NCBI RefSeq assembly: GCF_036250695.1
Contig: NZ_CP109427.1
Coordinates: 2,604,001 to 2,668,000 of the forward strand
DNA length: 64,000 nt
Source: Streptomyces sp. NBC_01497
GTDB lineage: Bacteria > Actinomycetota > Actinomycetes > Streptomycetales > Streptomycetaceae
Direction of reading: 5' to 3'
Position numbers and translations under genes: made by a program. A model generated the notes under the pieces. It did no database searches. It saw only the letters and a program-made list of their open reading frames with translations, and was not told where the DNA came from. Shown here piece by piece: positions 52,263 through 61,211 of the stretch; the first letter of the stretch is position 1; each line of letters begins with the position of its first letter.

Positions 52263-52916
52263 TCAGTCGTTGGCGACGGTCTCGTAGCGCGGGGTGCCCT
52301 CGGCCATCTGCTTCAGGGCGTCCTTGCGGTCACGCTTGGAGAGGCGGTCGATGTACAGGTACCCGTACAGATGGTCCGTCTCGTGCTGGAGGCAGCGCGC
52401 GAAGTAGCCGGTGCCGCGCACCGCGATGTCGTTGCCCCGCAGGTCCTGTCCGCGCACCTCCGCGTAGTCGGTGCGGGCCAGCTCCGCGTACGCGGTCGGC
52501 ACGGACAGGCAGCCCTCGTTGGAGTCGTCCAGCCGGCGCTGTTCCGGGTCCAGGTCGACCAGCACCGGGTTGCAGACGGCGCCCACGTGGCGCACACCGT
52601 CGTCGTCCTGGCAGTCGTAGACGAAGACCTTGTAGTCCACGCCGATCTGGTTGGCGGCGAGGCCGACGCCCTCGGCGGTCCGCTGGCTCGCGAACATGTC
52701 GTCGACCAGCTGGGCCAGCTCAGCGTCGAACGCGGTGACCGTACGGCACTCACGGTGGAGCATCGGGTGCCCCACGACGGTGATCGGGCGGGACGTGCCG
52801 CGCTCCCGGTGCGCGCTCTCGCGCTCCTCGGCGTCCACCGTGTCCACGACGAACCCGTCCTCGTCCGTCGCGAGGACGCCCTCGCCGATCCGCTGGTCCG
52901 TCTCCTGCTGCGTCAT
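52263..52916 (-). CDS. def: Peptide deformylase
   Basis: The 217-residue enzyme removes the formyl group from new proteins. All three motifs are present: [11 protein letters not shown] (motif 1), EGCLSVP (motif 2, metal Cys) and [10 protein letters not shown] (motif 3, HExxH). The longer N-terminal part (about 40 residues, [23 protein letters not shown]) is found in actinobacterial forms. Streptomyces genomes have several def genes, so it may not be the only copy. Confidence 0.95.
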   Translation of the reverse strand: MTQQETDQRIGEGVLATDEDGFVVDTVDAEERESAHRERGTSRPITVVGHPMLHRECRTVTAFDAELAQLVDDMFASQRTAEGVGLAANQIGVDYKVFVYDCQDDDGVRHVGAVCNPVLVDLDPEQRRLDDSNEGCLSVPTAYAELARTDYAEVRGQDLRGNDIAVRGTGYFARCLQHETDHLYGYLYIDRLSKRDRKDALKQMAEGTPRYETVAND

Positions 52917-53107
52917 GTCCGCAGTTGCCTTCCTGGGTACCGTTGTGCCGCTTGGCGCACCGCGCCCGGGCCCGCGCGGGGCCGCGCGATGTGCCCGTAC
53001 AGCCTAAGGGCAGGTCCGAGGGGACGGCGCCCGCCGAGGACACCACGGGCCCCGGAAGGTCCCTGAAGCCGGGCCACCGCGGCCTCGGCCGTCCGGGCCC
53101 GACCAGG

Positions 53108-54172
53108 TCAGCAGACCTCTTCGAGGTCGCGCCACTCGCGGCTGTCGGGGCTGTCCGCCACCCAGCCGTCGAGCAGACCGCGCACCAGCCCCTGGGGCGC
53201 GGCGATGCCGCACTCGCGCTCGGGCGTCCACAGCTCCCCGGGCGTGCGGTGCCCGAGCGGACCGGGGTGGCCCGGCTCACTGTGATCGTGCGGGTCGAGG
53301 TACTCGCCCTCGCCCTCGGCGCTCGGCATCCGGCTCTCCGAGCACGTACGGCACAGCAGCCGCACCGACGACGACCAGTCCTCGGCGGCGAACCCGGCGT
53401 CCGCGGCGAGCTGCTCCAGCGCGTCCCGGTCCTCCTCGGCCGCCGCCTCCAGCAGCACCACCCAGGTCGGCACGGGCGACGGGGCCCACAGCTCGATCTC
53501 GTCGAACACCGGATACACGTGCGGCGATCCGTCCGAGGAGCCGGCTGTGGTGCGCTCCCCGTTCGGCACCCCGTCGTGCAGGACGACCTCGCCCCAGCGC
53601 CTGCCGGACGACGGCAGCGGGATCGACAGCACCTCGATACGCGCCGGATCGAGCCTGCGGCCCCACACGACCTCGGCCTCGCCCTCCGGGGAGAGCCGCA
53701 CCGCCGCACTGCCGAGGTCCATGCCCTCCGGCTCCTCGGCCGCCTCCGCGCTGTGCGGGCTGCCCGGCACGTTCAGGCCGTACGCCTGCCAGGCGCGGCG
53801 CGCCAGCGGCCAGTCCTGCAGGGCGGTGGCGGAGATGCCGACGTTCCACCAGTCGGGGGCCCCGGCCTCCTTGTCCAGCAGCGCCACGGCCCGCAGTCCC
53901 GCCGCGCGCGCCTGGTCCCAGTCGTGCCGGAACTTGTGCAGCAACGCCAGGTTGAACCAGGACTCCGACAGCCACGGCTCCATGTCGGCCGCGCGGGTCA
54001 GCAGCGCGCCCGCGTCGTCGTACCGGCCGTCACCGATCAGCGTGAACGCGCGGTCGGTGGCCTGCCGCCACGAGGCGGAGGGCCGATGCCGTACCTTCCC
54101 GAAGATCCTCACGATTCCCGCCTGCCGGTCGCTCGGGTCATTACCCCAGGACACTGTCTTCTTCGCATCCAA
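53108..54172 (-). CDS. Tetratricopeptide-repeat protein
   Basis: The 354-residue cytoplasmic protein has TPR-like helices at about 40-135 (RAFTLIGDGRYDDAGALLTRA, AWFNLALLHKF-type, NVGISATALQDWPLARRAW). A mixed domain then contains EVLSIPLPSSGRRWGEVVLHDG and a Cys-containing end (LLCRTCSES, ECGIAAPQGL). It has no recognised enzyme motif and is probably a scaffold. The frame requires a TTG start at 54172; GTG 54154 is the alternative. It is downstream of the HD genes on the same strand. Confidence 0.78.
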   Translation of the reverse strand: MDAKKTVSWGNDPSDRQAGIVRIFGKVRHRPSASWRQATDRAFTLIGDGRYDDAGALLTRAADMEPWLSESWFNLALLHKFRHDWDQARAAGLRAVALLDKEAGAPDWWNVGISATALQDWPLARRAWQAYGLNVPGSPHSAEAAEEPEGMDLGSAAVRLSPEGEAEVVWGRRLDPARIEVLSIPLPSSGRRWGEVVLHDGVPNGERTTAGSSDGSPHVYPVFDEIELWAPSPVPTWVVLLEAAAEEDRDALEQLAADAGFAAEDWSSSVRLLCRTCSESRMPSAEGEGEYLDPHDHSEPGHPGPLGHRTPGELWTPERECGIAAPQGLVRGLLDGWVADSPDSREWRDLEEVC

Positions 54173-54203
54173 CCATGCCGGATGCGTGCTCTCTACTCAC
54201 GGG

Positions 54204-55583
54204 CTACCCAGCCGGAGCCCCGGTAAGACCGCCTCGTGCGAGGACACGTGCGAGGGATTCCACCACGTCGGGGTGGTAGTCACGCGCCGTGCCCAGCCGC
54301 AGACGCTCCAGTGCGTACAGCGGCCCGCTCGGGCAGCGGTTGTCACCTGCCAGGTCGTCGTACGCGTTGACGGCGCGGACGATCCGGGCGGGCAGCGGCT
54401 GCTCACCGTACGGATCGGCCTGCCGCTCGACGACGACGGCCACCGCGGGCGCCACGCCGGTCTGCCGCACGACAGCCCCGCCGAGCAGGGCGATCCGCCG
54501 CTGCTCGGCCGCGGGCAGCGACGCGGTCGCCCCCTCGGGCACCGGGTCGACCAGCGACAGCTGGCCGATATCGTGCATCAGCGCCGCGTACTCCAGAACG
54601 GTCAGCTCGCGTCCCGACAGGCCGAGGTCCCGCCCGACGGCGCAGCTGAGCTCGGCGACCCGGCGGGCGTGGCCCTGCCGGGTGTAGCCGGCTATCTCGG
54701 TCGCGCGCGCCAGCGAGGCGATCGTCTGCCGGTAGGTGGTGCGGATGGCCGCGTACCGGCGGAAGGAGAGCTGGGTGAGCAGCAGCGGCACACAGAACAC
54801 CGGCAGCGCCCACAGCCCGGCCACGGCCACCCCGAGCGCTATCACGACCCCCGTGGCGCAGACCGCCGGCGCGATGCCGACCAGTGAGCGCAGCTCCTCG
54901 CGGAGCAGCGGCCCGAAGGGGTCGGTGCTCCGGGCCCGGCGCAGGACGGCGGAGAGCACGGCGTCGCACAGGGCGGTCAGCACGAGCAGCAGCAGGAGCA
55001 GGGCCACGTAGGAGGACCCGCCGAGGACGTACCAGGGCTGGAAGCAGGCCGCCGCGAACCCGACCGTGAGGGCGCGGCGGGCGAGGTGGTCGAGGGAGAG
55101 CCCGTGCGGGGCGCCCCCGGCGAGGGTGGCGGCGAACGTCACGGCGACCGTCTGCAGCACGCCGTGCCCGGCGAGGCGCCCCGCGCTCTCCCCGAGCAGC
55201 GCGTACGCGAGGGCGCCCGCAGCGCCGAGCGGCGCGGACTCCCGCTCGCCGGGGCCCGCGCCCCACCGTGCGGCCTCCCCCACGGCGATGAAGAGGCCGA
55301 AGGCCAGGGCGTTGCGCGGATCCGCCATCCCGTGCCACAGGGTCCCGGCCAGGGCCAGGGCGACGAGGACACCGGCCGGCGCGCGCACCGTGTAAAGCGC
55401 CCCGCGCCGGGCCCTCACGGCCGCGCCCCCGCGCGAACGGCGGCCGCGGCCGGGACGCGCCGACCAGGCCGCCCGCCCCGCTCCCCGCGCGCCCCGGCCC
55501 CGCTCCCGGGGGCCTTCCGCCCGGTCTCCGCGCCCGCGGCGTGCGCCGTCCGCCCGCCATGTCCCGCCGTCCCCCCGTCTCAC
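54204..55583 (-). CDS. Membrane protein with degenerate HD-domain
   Basis: From GTG 55583 the protein is 459 residues: an Arg/Gly-rich N-terminus, several TM segments (about 65-270, such as YVALLLLLLVLTALCDAVL), then an HD domain (TRQGHARRVAELSCAVGRDLG, LEYAALMHDIGQLSL). The GYP-type motif after the HD is not recognisable (ERQADPYGEQPLPARI). It overlaps the upstream HD-GYP gene by GTGA and so is coupled to it. GTG 55418 would skip the Arg-rich part and is an alternative start. It is possibly a regulatory partner of the full HD-GYP protein. Confidence 0.8.
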   Translation of the reverse strand: MRRGDGGTWRADGARRGRGDRAEGPRERGRGARGAGRAAWSARPGRGRRSRGGAAVRARRGALYTVRAPAGVLVALALAGTLWHGMADPRNALAFGLFIAVGEAARWGAGPGERESAPLGAAGALAYALLGESAGRLAGHGVLQTVAVTFAATLAGGAPHGLSLDHLARRALTVGFAAACFQPWYVLGGSSYVALLLLLLVLTALCDAVLSAVLRRARSTDPFGPLLREELRSLVGIAPAVCATGVVIALGVAVAGLWALPVFCVPLLLTQLSFRRYAAIRTTYRQTIASLARATEIAGYTRQGHARRVAELSCAVGRDLGLSGRELTVLEYAALMHDIGQLSLVDPVPEGATASLPAAEQRRIALLGGAVVRQTGVAPAVAVVVERQADPYGEQPLPARIVRAVNAYDDLAGDNRCPSGPLYALERLRLGTARDYHPDVVESLARVLARGGLTGAPAG

Positions 55584-57115
55584 GCCGGCCCCCCGCCGCG
55601 TCCGGCAGGGGCTGCGGCGGGCCCGGTCCCGGCACCGGAATCCTCACCGGAAGCGGGCCCTTCCACGGTGTGCGCGCCGGGGCCCGGCACCGTCGTGGCC
55701 GCCGTCGTGCCCACCGCACCCGCGCCCCGGCCACCCGGCCGCCCGACGCCCGGCGCGGTACGAGCGGAAGCCGGAGCGCCCGCCCCCGTCTCGTCCGCCG
55801 TGACCGTCGTCTCCCAGCCGTGCCGCGCCAGCGCCCGTACCAGCGCCCCGACCATCGCCGGGTCGAACTGCGTGCCCGCGCACCGCCGCAGCTCCGCGAC
55901 GGCCGTCCCCACCGGCCGGGCCCTGCGGTACGAGCGGGTCGACGTCATCGCGTCGAACGCGTCGGCCACCGCGACCACCCGCGCGAACTCGGGGATCTCG
56001 TCGCCGCACAGCCCGTGCGGGTAGCCGGTGCCGTCCAGGCGCTCGTGGTGGTGCAGGATCGCGGACCGCGCCTGCCCGAGGAACCCGATGCCGCGCACGA
56101 TCTCGTGCCCGTACTCGGGGTGCAGCTCGATGACCCGGCGCTCCTGCTCGGTGAGCGGCCCGTCCTTGCGCAGCACCCGCGTCGGCACGCCCAGCTTGCC
56201 CACGTCGTGCAGGATCCCGGCGAAGCGGAGCGCCTCCAGCCGGTCCCGGTCCATGCCGAGTTCCGCCGCGATCATCGCGGAGGCCCGCCCCACCCGCTCG
56301 CTGTGGCCGCGCGTGTACTTGTCCTTGATGTCGACGGCCTGTACGAGAGCCCTGATCGTGGCCTGGTGCGCGGCCCGCTCGCGGTGGTACTGCGCGAAGA
56401 CCCAGCAGGAGACGGACATGGGCAGCAGCACGAACAGCGACGACAGCGGCCCGTAGGGGCCCCGCCACAGGACCGCCATCATCAGGCCGGCCAGTGCGTG
56501 CACGCCGTGCGCGGCCAGGGAACGCGGCAGCAGCCCGTGCCAGGCGGCGCGCAGCGGCACCCGCTCCGCCGTGGCGAGGATGCCCGCGTCGAGTGCGGCG
56601 AGGACCAGGCAGAAGGCGAGCGCGGCGACACCGGCGGGCAGCAGGACGTACGGGAAGTCGGGAGTGGTCAGCCCGTAGCCCCCGCCGCCGAGCGCGACGG
56701 GGCCGCCGAAGGCCGTCTGGGCGCGGGCGGCGGCCCAGGTCGCCACCGCCAGCTGCGCGGCGCGCCACAGGCGCCGCGTCGCGTACGGGCGCCGCTCGAC
56801 CCGCCCGAGCAGCGCGCCCGGCACGGCCACCAGCGCGGCGGCGGCGGGCGGCAGCAGGAACGCCGCCGCCAGCAGTACGGGGAAGAACGATCCGGCGGCG
56901 ACCGGCGCCGTGGCGTCCGGGGAGCCGCCCGCGGTCCGCAACCGGAGAAGGAGGCGCGTGGGGACCGGCGTCTCGCACAGGGCATAAAGAAGGGCGAGCG
57001 GGATCACCGCTCGCCAGGGTGTTCCGGCCCCGAGGGCGCCGGGCAGCACGCAGACGCCCGCCAGCAGCGCCGTGCCCAGCACATACGCGCGCGCCGCGCC
57101 CGGAATGGCCTTCAC
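55580..57115 (-). CDS. Membrane HD-GYP-domain protein
   Basis: The 511-residue protein has about seven TM segments in the first 260 residues, then a complete HD-GYP domain: YTRGHSERVGRASAMIAAELG, FAGILHDVGKLGVP (HD pair), EYGHEIVRGIGFL, ILHHHERLDGTGYPHGL and VVAVADAFDAMTS. HD-GYP enzymes can cleave cyclic di-GMP. The membrane part has the look of a sensor. An Ala/Gly/Pro-rich tail of about 75 residues ends it. GTG 57115 is preceded by a G-rich stretch. In S. coelicolor this pair also lies beside sigR-rsrA. Confidence 0.88.
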   Translation of the reverse strand: MKAIPGAARAYVLGTALLAGVCVLPGALGAGTPWRAVIPLALLYALCETPVPTRLLLRLRTAGGSPDATAPVAAGSFFPVLLAAAFLLPPAAAALVAVPGALLGRVERRPYATRRLWRAAQLAVATWAAARAQTAFGGPVALGGGGYGLTTPDFPYVLLPAGVAALAFCLVLAALDAGILATAERVPLRAAWHGLLPRSLAAHGVHALAGLMMAVLWRGPYGPLSSLFVLLPMSVSCWVFAQYHRERAAHQATIRALVQAVDIKDKYTRGHSERVGRASAMIAAELGMDRDRLEALRFAGILHDVGKLGVPTRVLRKDGPLTEQERRVIELHPEYGHEIVRGIGFLGQARSAILHHHERLDGTGYPHGLCGDEIPEFARVVAVADAFDAMTSTRSYRRARPVGTAVAELRRCAGTQFDPAMVGALVRALARHGWETTVTADETGAGAPASARTAPGVGRPGGRGAGAVGTTAATTVPGPGAHTVEGPASGEDSGAGTGPAAAPAGRGGGPA

Positions 57116-57358
57116 GGCGTCCCCCGCCCCCTCGTCGTCCCCACCCGCCGTCCGGACTCGACCGGAGGTGCGAGCATCCGGGACCGAACAACGGGCCAGG
57201 CTAGTGACGTGGCGGGGGCGCCGTGGGCCGATGCGCCCGATTAGCACCTTCGGGTGACAAGGGCCCCGGTTCGCCTGCGCGCGGCCGTTCGAGAGCTGTA
57301 CGTGGTGTACGTCGGCGCGGTACCCCGCACGGTCGCCGGCCGACCGTGGCGGAGGGCG

Positions 57359-57676
57359 CTATTCCGCGGTGGCGCGGTGGGAGTCGGCGTCGGTGGAGAG
57401 CTCGACGTCCGGCGGGGTCTGGCCCGACCTGATCAGCTGGATCCGGCCCATGACCTTGTCGCGCAGGTCCGAGGGGACGTCGTCGTGGCCGCAGCAGCGC
57501 TTCACGAGCTTCTTGACGGCCTGCTCCAGGCCGTACTTCTCCAGGCAGGGGGAGCACTCCTCGAAGTGCACCTCCAGCTTGTGCCCCTCGCCGGCGGGCA
57601 TCTCGTGGTCGAGGAACTCGTAGAGGTGGTCGAGTACCTCGGCGCAATCCGTCTCATGCGGCTCTCCGCAGCTCAT
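57359..57676 (-). CDS. rsrA: Redox-sensing anti-sigma factor RsrA
   Basis: The 105-residue zinc-binding ZAS protein has Cys3, Cys11, His37, Cys41, Cys44, Cys61 and Cys62, the same positions as S. coelicolor RsrA. In reduced form it holds SigR; disulfide stress expels zinc, forms the trigger disulfide and frees SigR. ATG 57676 overlaps the sigR TGA (ATGA), so the pair is made in balance. Confidence 0.97.
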   Translation of the reverse strand: MSCGEPHETDCAEVLDHLYEFLDHEMPAGEGHKLEVHFEECSPCLEKYGLEQAVKKLVKRCCGHDDVPSDLRDKVMGRIQLIRSGQTPPDVELSTDADSHRATAE

Positions 57677-58338
57677 GAGTCCGCGCCTTTCCCGTTGTCG
57701 GACGACTTACCGGCAGCACCCGCCGGGACGAGCCCCCGGTCACGGGCGTAGTCCTCCAGCATTCCGCGCAGCTGGCGGCGGCCACGGTGGAGCCTGGACA
57801 TCACCGTACCGATGGGTGTTCCCATGATGTCCGCGATCTCCTTGTAGGCAAAGCCCTCGACATCGGCGAGATACACCGCGATGCGGAACTCCTCCGGGAT
57901 CGCCTGGAGGGCCGTCTTGACGTCCGAGTCGGGCAGCCGGTCGAGCGCCTCGGCCTCGGCGGAGCGAAGGCCGGTGGACGAGTGCGACTCAGCTCTCGCC
58001 AGCTGCCAGTCCTCGATCTCCTCAGCGGCACTGCGCTGGGGCTCGCGCTGCTTCTTGCGGTACGAGTTGATGAACGTGTTCGTGAGGATGCGGTACATCC
58101 ACGCCTTGAGGTTGGTGCCCTCGCGGAACTGGTGGAAGGAGCCGTACGCCTTGGCGTACGTTTCCTGCACGAGGTCCTCCGCGTCCGCCGGGTTGCGCGT
58201 CATGCGCAGGGCGGCCGAGTACATCTGGTCGAGGTAGCCCAGGGCGTCGCGCTCGAAGCGGGCGCTGCGCTCGGCAGCGGTCTCTTCGATGTGTCCGTCG
58301 TCCGTCGTCCCTGCTTCAGTCCCAGTGACCGGACCCAC
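57673..58338 (-). CDS. sigR: ECF sigma factor SigR (thiol-oxidative stress)
   Basis: The 221-residue ECF sigma factor has region 2 [44 protein letters not shown] and [20 protein letters not shown], and region 4 [48 protein letters not shown]. It directs thioredoxin, ClpP and other thiol-stress genes. GTG 58338 is the core start. The frame is open with ATGs at 58467, 58482, 58527 and 58539; an extended unstable form made from the SigR-dependent transcript is known in S. coelicolor. A matching promoter is present at 58597-58624. Confidence 0.96.
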   Translation of the reverse strand: MGPVTGTEAGTTDDGHIEETAAERSARFERDALGYLDQMYSAALRMTRNPADAEDLVQETYAKAYGSFHQFREGTNLKAWMYRILTNTFINSYRKKQREPQRSAAEEIEDWQLARAESHSSTGLRSAEAEALDRLPDSDVKTALQAIPEEFRIAVYLADVEGFAYKEIADIMGTPIGTVMSRLHRGRRQLRGMLEDYARDRGLVPAGAAGKSSDNGKGADS

Positions 58339-58596
58339 CTCCTCCAATGCGGTCGCGGAGCCGAACCCGACCCCACTCGCATCGGAGAATAGTCGACCAT
58401 CGTGCTTCGAGGTCTGCTGGTCCGGCGTGGCGGCACCCAGCACTCGGCTGCTCGCCCCGGCGGACATCACCGCCCAGTCCATGCCGTTCGCACCGGGGCG
58501 CGCGGCATCGGAGCGGCTGGGACACATGATGGAACCCATGAGGCGGGACTCCCTCTTCCTGCTCGGTTCACCGGCCGACCGTACCGGTGCCTCTCA

Positions 58597-58624
58597 CAAC
58601 AGCAGTCACTCAGCGGGCATTCCC
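58597..58624 (-). promoter_or_regulatory. SigR-dependent promoter of sigR
   Basis: On the minus strand GGGAAT (ending at 58619) is followed by exactly 18 bases and GTTG (58600-58597), matching the SigR pattern GGAAT-N18-GTT. It lies across the 3' end of the hydrolase gene and gives positive autoregulation with a transcript that includes the upstream ATG 58539, which has GAGGGAG before it. Confidence 0.9.
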
Positions 58625-59278
58625 CAGTCCCGCGAGCCACGTGGCGACCCCTTCGGTGAGGGTCCGCAGGGCGTCGTCCTGGGTCAGGGGCGCCCGTTTC
58701 GGGACCGCGAAGCCGTGGTCGCCGTACGCGATCTCCAGCAGCTCGAAGTCGCCCTCGGGATACTCGGCGGGCTTGCCGAAAGGGTCGGCGCCGCCCTGCA
58801 CCACCAGGGTGGGCAGGTCGGTGGAGAACAGTTCCTCGTCCCGTGACTTCTCCGGCCGGCCCGGCGGGTGCAGCGGGAAACTGAGCGCGAGCACCGCGTG
58901 GGCGCCGAGCCCGGCACCCGTACGGCAGGCGACGCGCGCGCCCGCGCTGCGGCCACCCGCGACGAGGGGCAGCCCCCGGGCCCGCTCGACGAGCGTCGGC
59001 CACAGGGCGCGCCAGGCGGTGTCCAGCGTCCTGGGCGCGGGCGCCACCTTCTTGCCCGCGACACGCCAGGGCTGCTCGACGAGGGCCACGGTGAACCCGT
59101 CGAGCGGCAGCGCGGCGGCGAGCGCGCTCAGGTCCCGCGCCTCGATGCCGCCGCCCGCGCCGTGGCCGAGCGTCAGGACGAGCCGGGGGTCGTGCGACGG
59201 GCACCAGGTGATTCTGGCGGGTCCCGCGGGGGTGTCGACGGTGATGCGTTCGACGGGGGCGGTGGTACGGCTGCTCAT
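58610..59278 (-). CDS. Alpha/beta hydrolase of the KANL3/Tex30-like family
   Basis: The 222-residue cytoplasmic protein has LTLGHGAGGGIEARDL, a nucleophile elbow GGRSAGARVACR (Ser), LSFPLHPPGRPEKSRDEEL, and TLVVQGGADPFG with a later YGDHGFAVP carrying the catalytic His. This is the dienelactone-hydrolase-like family; substrate unknown. ATG 59278 begins the conserved part; a longer Arg-rich frame is rejected. The sigR promoter overlaps its stop. Confidence 0.88.
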   Translation of the reverse strand: MSSRTTAPVERITVDTPAGPARITWCPSHDPRLVLTLGHGAGGGIEARDLSALAAALPLDGFTVALVEQPWRVAGKKVAPAPRTLDTAWRALWPTLVERARGLPLVAGGRSAGARVACRTGAGLGAHAVLALSFPLHPPGRPEKSRDEELFSTDLPTLVVQGGADPFGKPAEYPEGDFELLEIAYGDHGFAVPKRAPLTQDDALRTLTEGVATWLAGLGNAR

Positions 59279-59410
59279 GCGCCCCATGGTGCCTCGCAGG
59301 CGCCCGTGGCGGCGTCCGCGCCCGCGTGCACGCGCCCGCGGGCGCGCGCTCGTACCGCCCGGACGGGGAGCGGGCGGGGGAACACGGCCACTGGCCGCGG
59401 CCACGGCGGC

Positions 59411-60226
59411 TCAGAAGAGGGTGGTCTCCTCCGGTGCCTCCAGCTCCTCGACCAGCTCGGGACCGTTGTTGCGGACGTCGGAGACGGCCGCCCTGACGGG
59501 GTACGCGCGCATCAGCCCCGCCGGCGGCGGTGCCAGCAGCGGCCGCAGCTCGTCCACGTCGGTCCTGGCCGGGTCGAGCCACGCGTCCCACCGGTCGGGG
59601 GTCAGCATCAGCGGCATCCTCGGGTGGATGTCGGACAGCGAGCGCGGCCCCTGCTCCGGGGCGGCGGCCAGCGGCGCGGTCTCCGCCTCCGTCGTGATCA
59701 CCGTGCAGGTGACCCACCAGGCGCGCGGATGGTCCCCCGGCAGGGTCGTGTCACGCCAGAACTCGTAGAGGCCGGCGAGCGCCATGACCGACCCGTCGGC
59801 GGGGGTGACGAAGTAGGGCTGCTTGCGGGGGCGCTTCTTCTTCCCCTTCTCCTCCAGCTGCCGCTCGTCGGCGCCGGTCATCCACTCGTAGTAGCCGTCC
59901 GCGGGCAGGATGCAGCGCCGGGCCCCGAAGGGCCGCCGGTACGAGGACTTCTCGTGGACGGTCTCGGCGCGCGCGTTGATCAGGCGGGCACCGCCGTCGG
60001 GCGTCTTCGACCAGGAGGGGACGAGACCCCACTTCAGCGTGCGCAGCTGGCGCACCGCTCCGGCGCCCGGGTCGTCCTTGGGGACGCGCTCCAGGATCGC
60101 CCGTACCTCCTTGGTCGGCGCCACGTTCCAGTCGGGCGCGAAGCTCTCCTCGGGGTCCCACCGCTCGACCCCGAACACGCTCCGCAGCTCCTCGGGCGCC
60201 CTGCTCGCCGCGTACCGGCCGCACAT
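59411..60226 (-). CDS. SRAP-domain protein (YedK/HMCES type)
   Basis: The 271-residue protein starts MCGRYA, with catalytic Cys2 exposed after Met removal. LKWGLVPSWSK, LINARAETVHEKSSYRRPF, CILPADGYYEWM (conserved Glu) and RMPLMLTPDRWDAWL follow. SRAP proteins form a stable thiazolidine crosslink to abasic sites in single-stranded DNA and protect replication. A Lys-rich segment (EKGKKKRPRKQP) is typical of bacterial members. It is divergent from the metallopeptidase gene. Confidence 0.94.
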   Translation of the reverse strand: MCGRYAASRAPEELRSVFGVERWDPEESFAPDWNVAPTKEVRAILERVPKDDPGAGAVRQLRTLKWGLVPSWSKTPDGGARLINARAETVHEKSSYRRPFGARRCILPADGYYEWMTGADERQLEEKGKKKRPRKQPYFVTPADGSVMALAGLYEFWRDTTLPGDHPRAWWVTCTVITTEAETAPLAAAPEQGPRSLSDIHPRMPLMLTPDRWDAWLDPARTDVDELRPLLAPPPAGLMRAYPVRAAVSDVRNNGPELVEELEAPEETTLF

Positions 60227-60364
60227 GTCCGTCCACCACCCCTCAGGCCTGCTGCCGCAACGCTAGGTCATCGCCGGGGCGGGAGCCAAAGCCCCGCCCC
60301 GGGCGTTGCCGGGAGGCCCTGGCACACTGCCAGCTCACCCACCCCGCCCGGACAGGAGCGCGCC

Positions 60365-61063
60365 ATGGACGATCTGTGGGACAGGATCTTCGGGACCCAG
60401 CCGGGGCCCGACATCTGGCTGGTGGTGGCGACGGGGGTGCTGGCGCTGCTCTGCGTGACACCGCGCGGGCTCTGGCGTGTCACCCGCAACGCGGTGACGA
60501 TCGCGCACGAGGGCGGCCACGGACTCGTCGCGCTGGTCATGGGCCGCAAGCTGGACGGCATCCGGCTGCACTCGGACACCTCGGGCCTGACCGTGAGCCG
60601 GGGCAAGCCGACCGGCCTCGGCATGATCCTCACGGCCGCCGCGGGTTACACGGCACCGCCGCTGCTGGGCCTCGGCGGCGCCTGGCTGCTGGCGGCGCAC
60701 CACATCACGCTCCTGCTGTGGTCGGCGACGGTCCTGCTGGTCGCGATGCTGGTGATGATCCGCAACGCGTACGGGGTACTGACGGTGCTCGTCGCGGGAG
60801 CCGCGTTCGTCCTGGTCTCCTGGCTGACCGGGCCGGCGGTGCAGGCGGCGTTCACCTACACGGTCGTCTGGTTCCTGCTGCTGGGCGGTATACGTCCGGC
60901 CTTCGAGCTGCAGGCCAAGCGGCGCGCGGGCGGGGCGGGCGACTCGGACGCGGACCAGCTGGGGCGCCTGACCGGGGTGGGTGCGGGCCTCTGGTTCTTC
61001 CTCTTCCACGTGGTGTCCCTGTGCTGCCTGATCGGCGGCGGGCGCTGGCTGCTCGGCCTGTGA
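60365..61063 (+). CDS. Membrane M50-type metallopeptidase-like protein
   Basis: The 232-residue protein has six or so TM segments. The zinc motif HEGGH (HExxH) lies in [21 protein letters not shown], next to the [11 protein letters not shown] turn. This resembles site-2 protease/M50B-like proteins of actinobacteria. The second metal motif (xDG) of classical S2P is not evident, so activity is uncertain. ATG 60365 follows CAGGAGCGCGCC (AGGAG). Confidence 0.82.
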   Translation: MDDLWDRIFGTQPGPDIWLVVATGVLALLCVTPRGLWRVTRNAVTIAHEGGHGLVALVMGRKLDGIRLHSDTSGLTVSRGKPTGLGMILTAAAGYTAPPLLGLGGAWLLAAHHITLLLWSATVLLVAMLVMIRNAYGVLTVLVAGAAFVLVSWLTGPAVQAAFTYTVVWFLLLGGIRPAFELQAKRRAGGAGDSDADQLGRLTGVGAGLWFFLFHVVSLCCLIGGGRWLLGL

Positions 61064-61211
61064 GGGGCCCCGGCACCTGCCCACGGCAGCAGGGCGGGCC
61101 CGACCGGGCCGCCCCAAACGCGCACCCTGCGCTACCACGGCCGGATTACGCCCCTGTTTCGGCGTTTTTGGCAGGAATCCCCCTTCGGGCGCAGCCACTA
61201 AAGTGAAGGCC

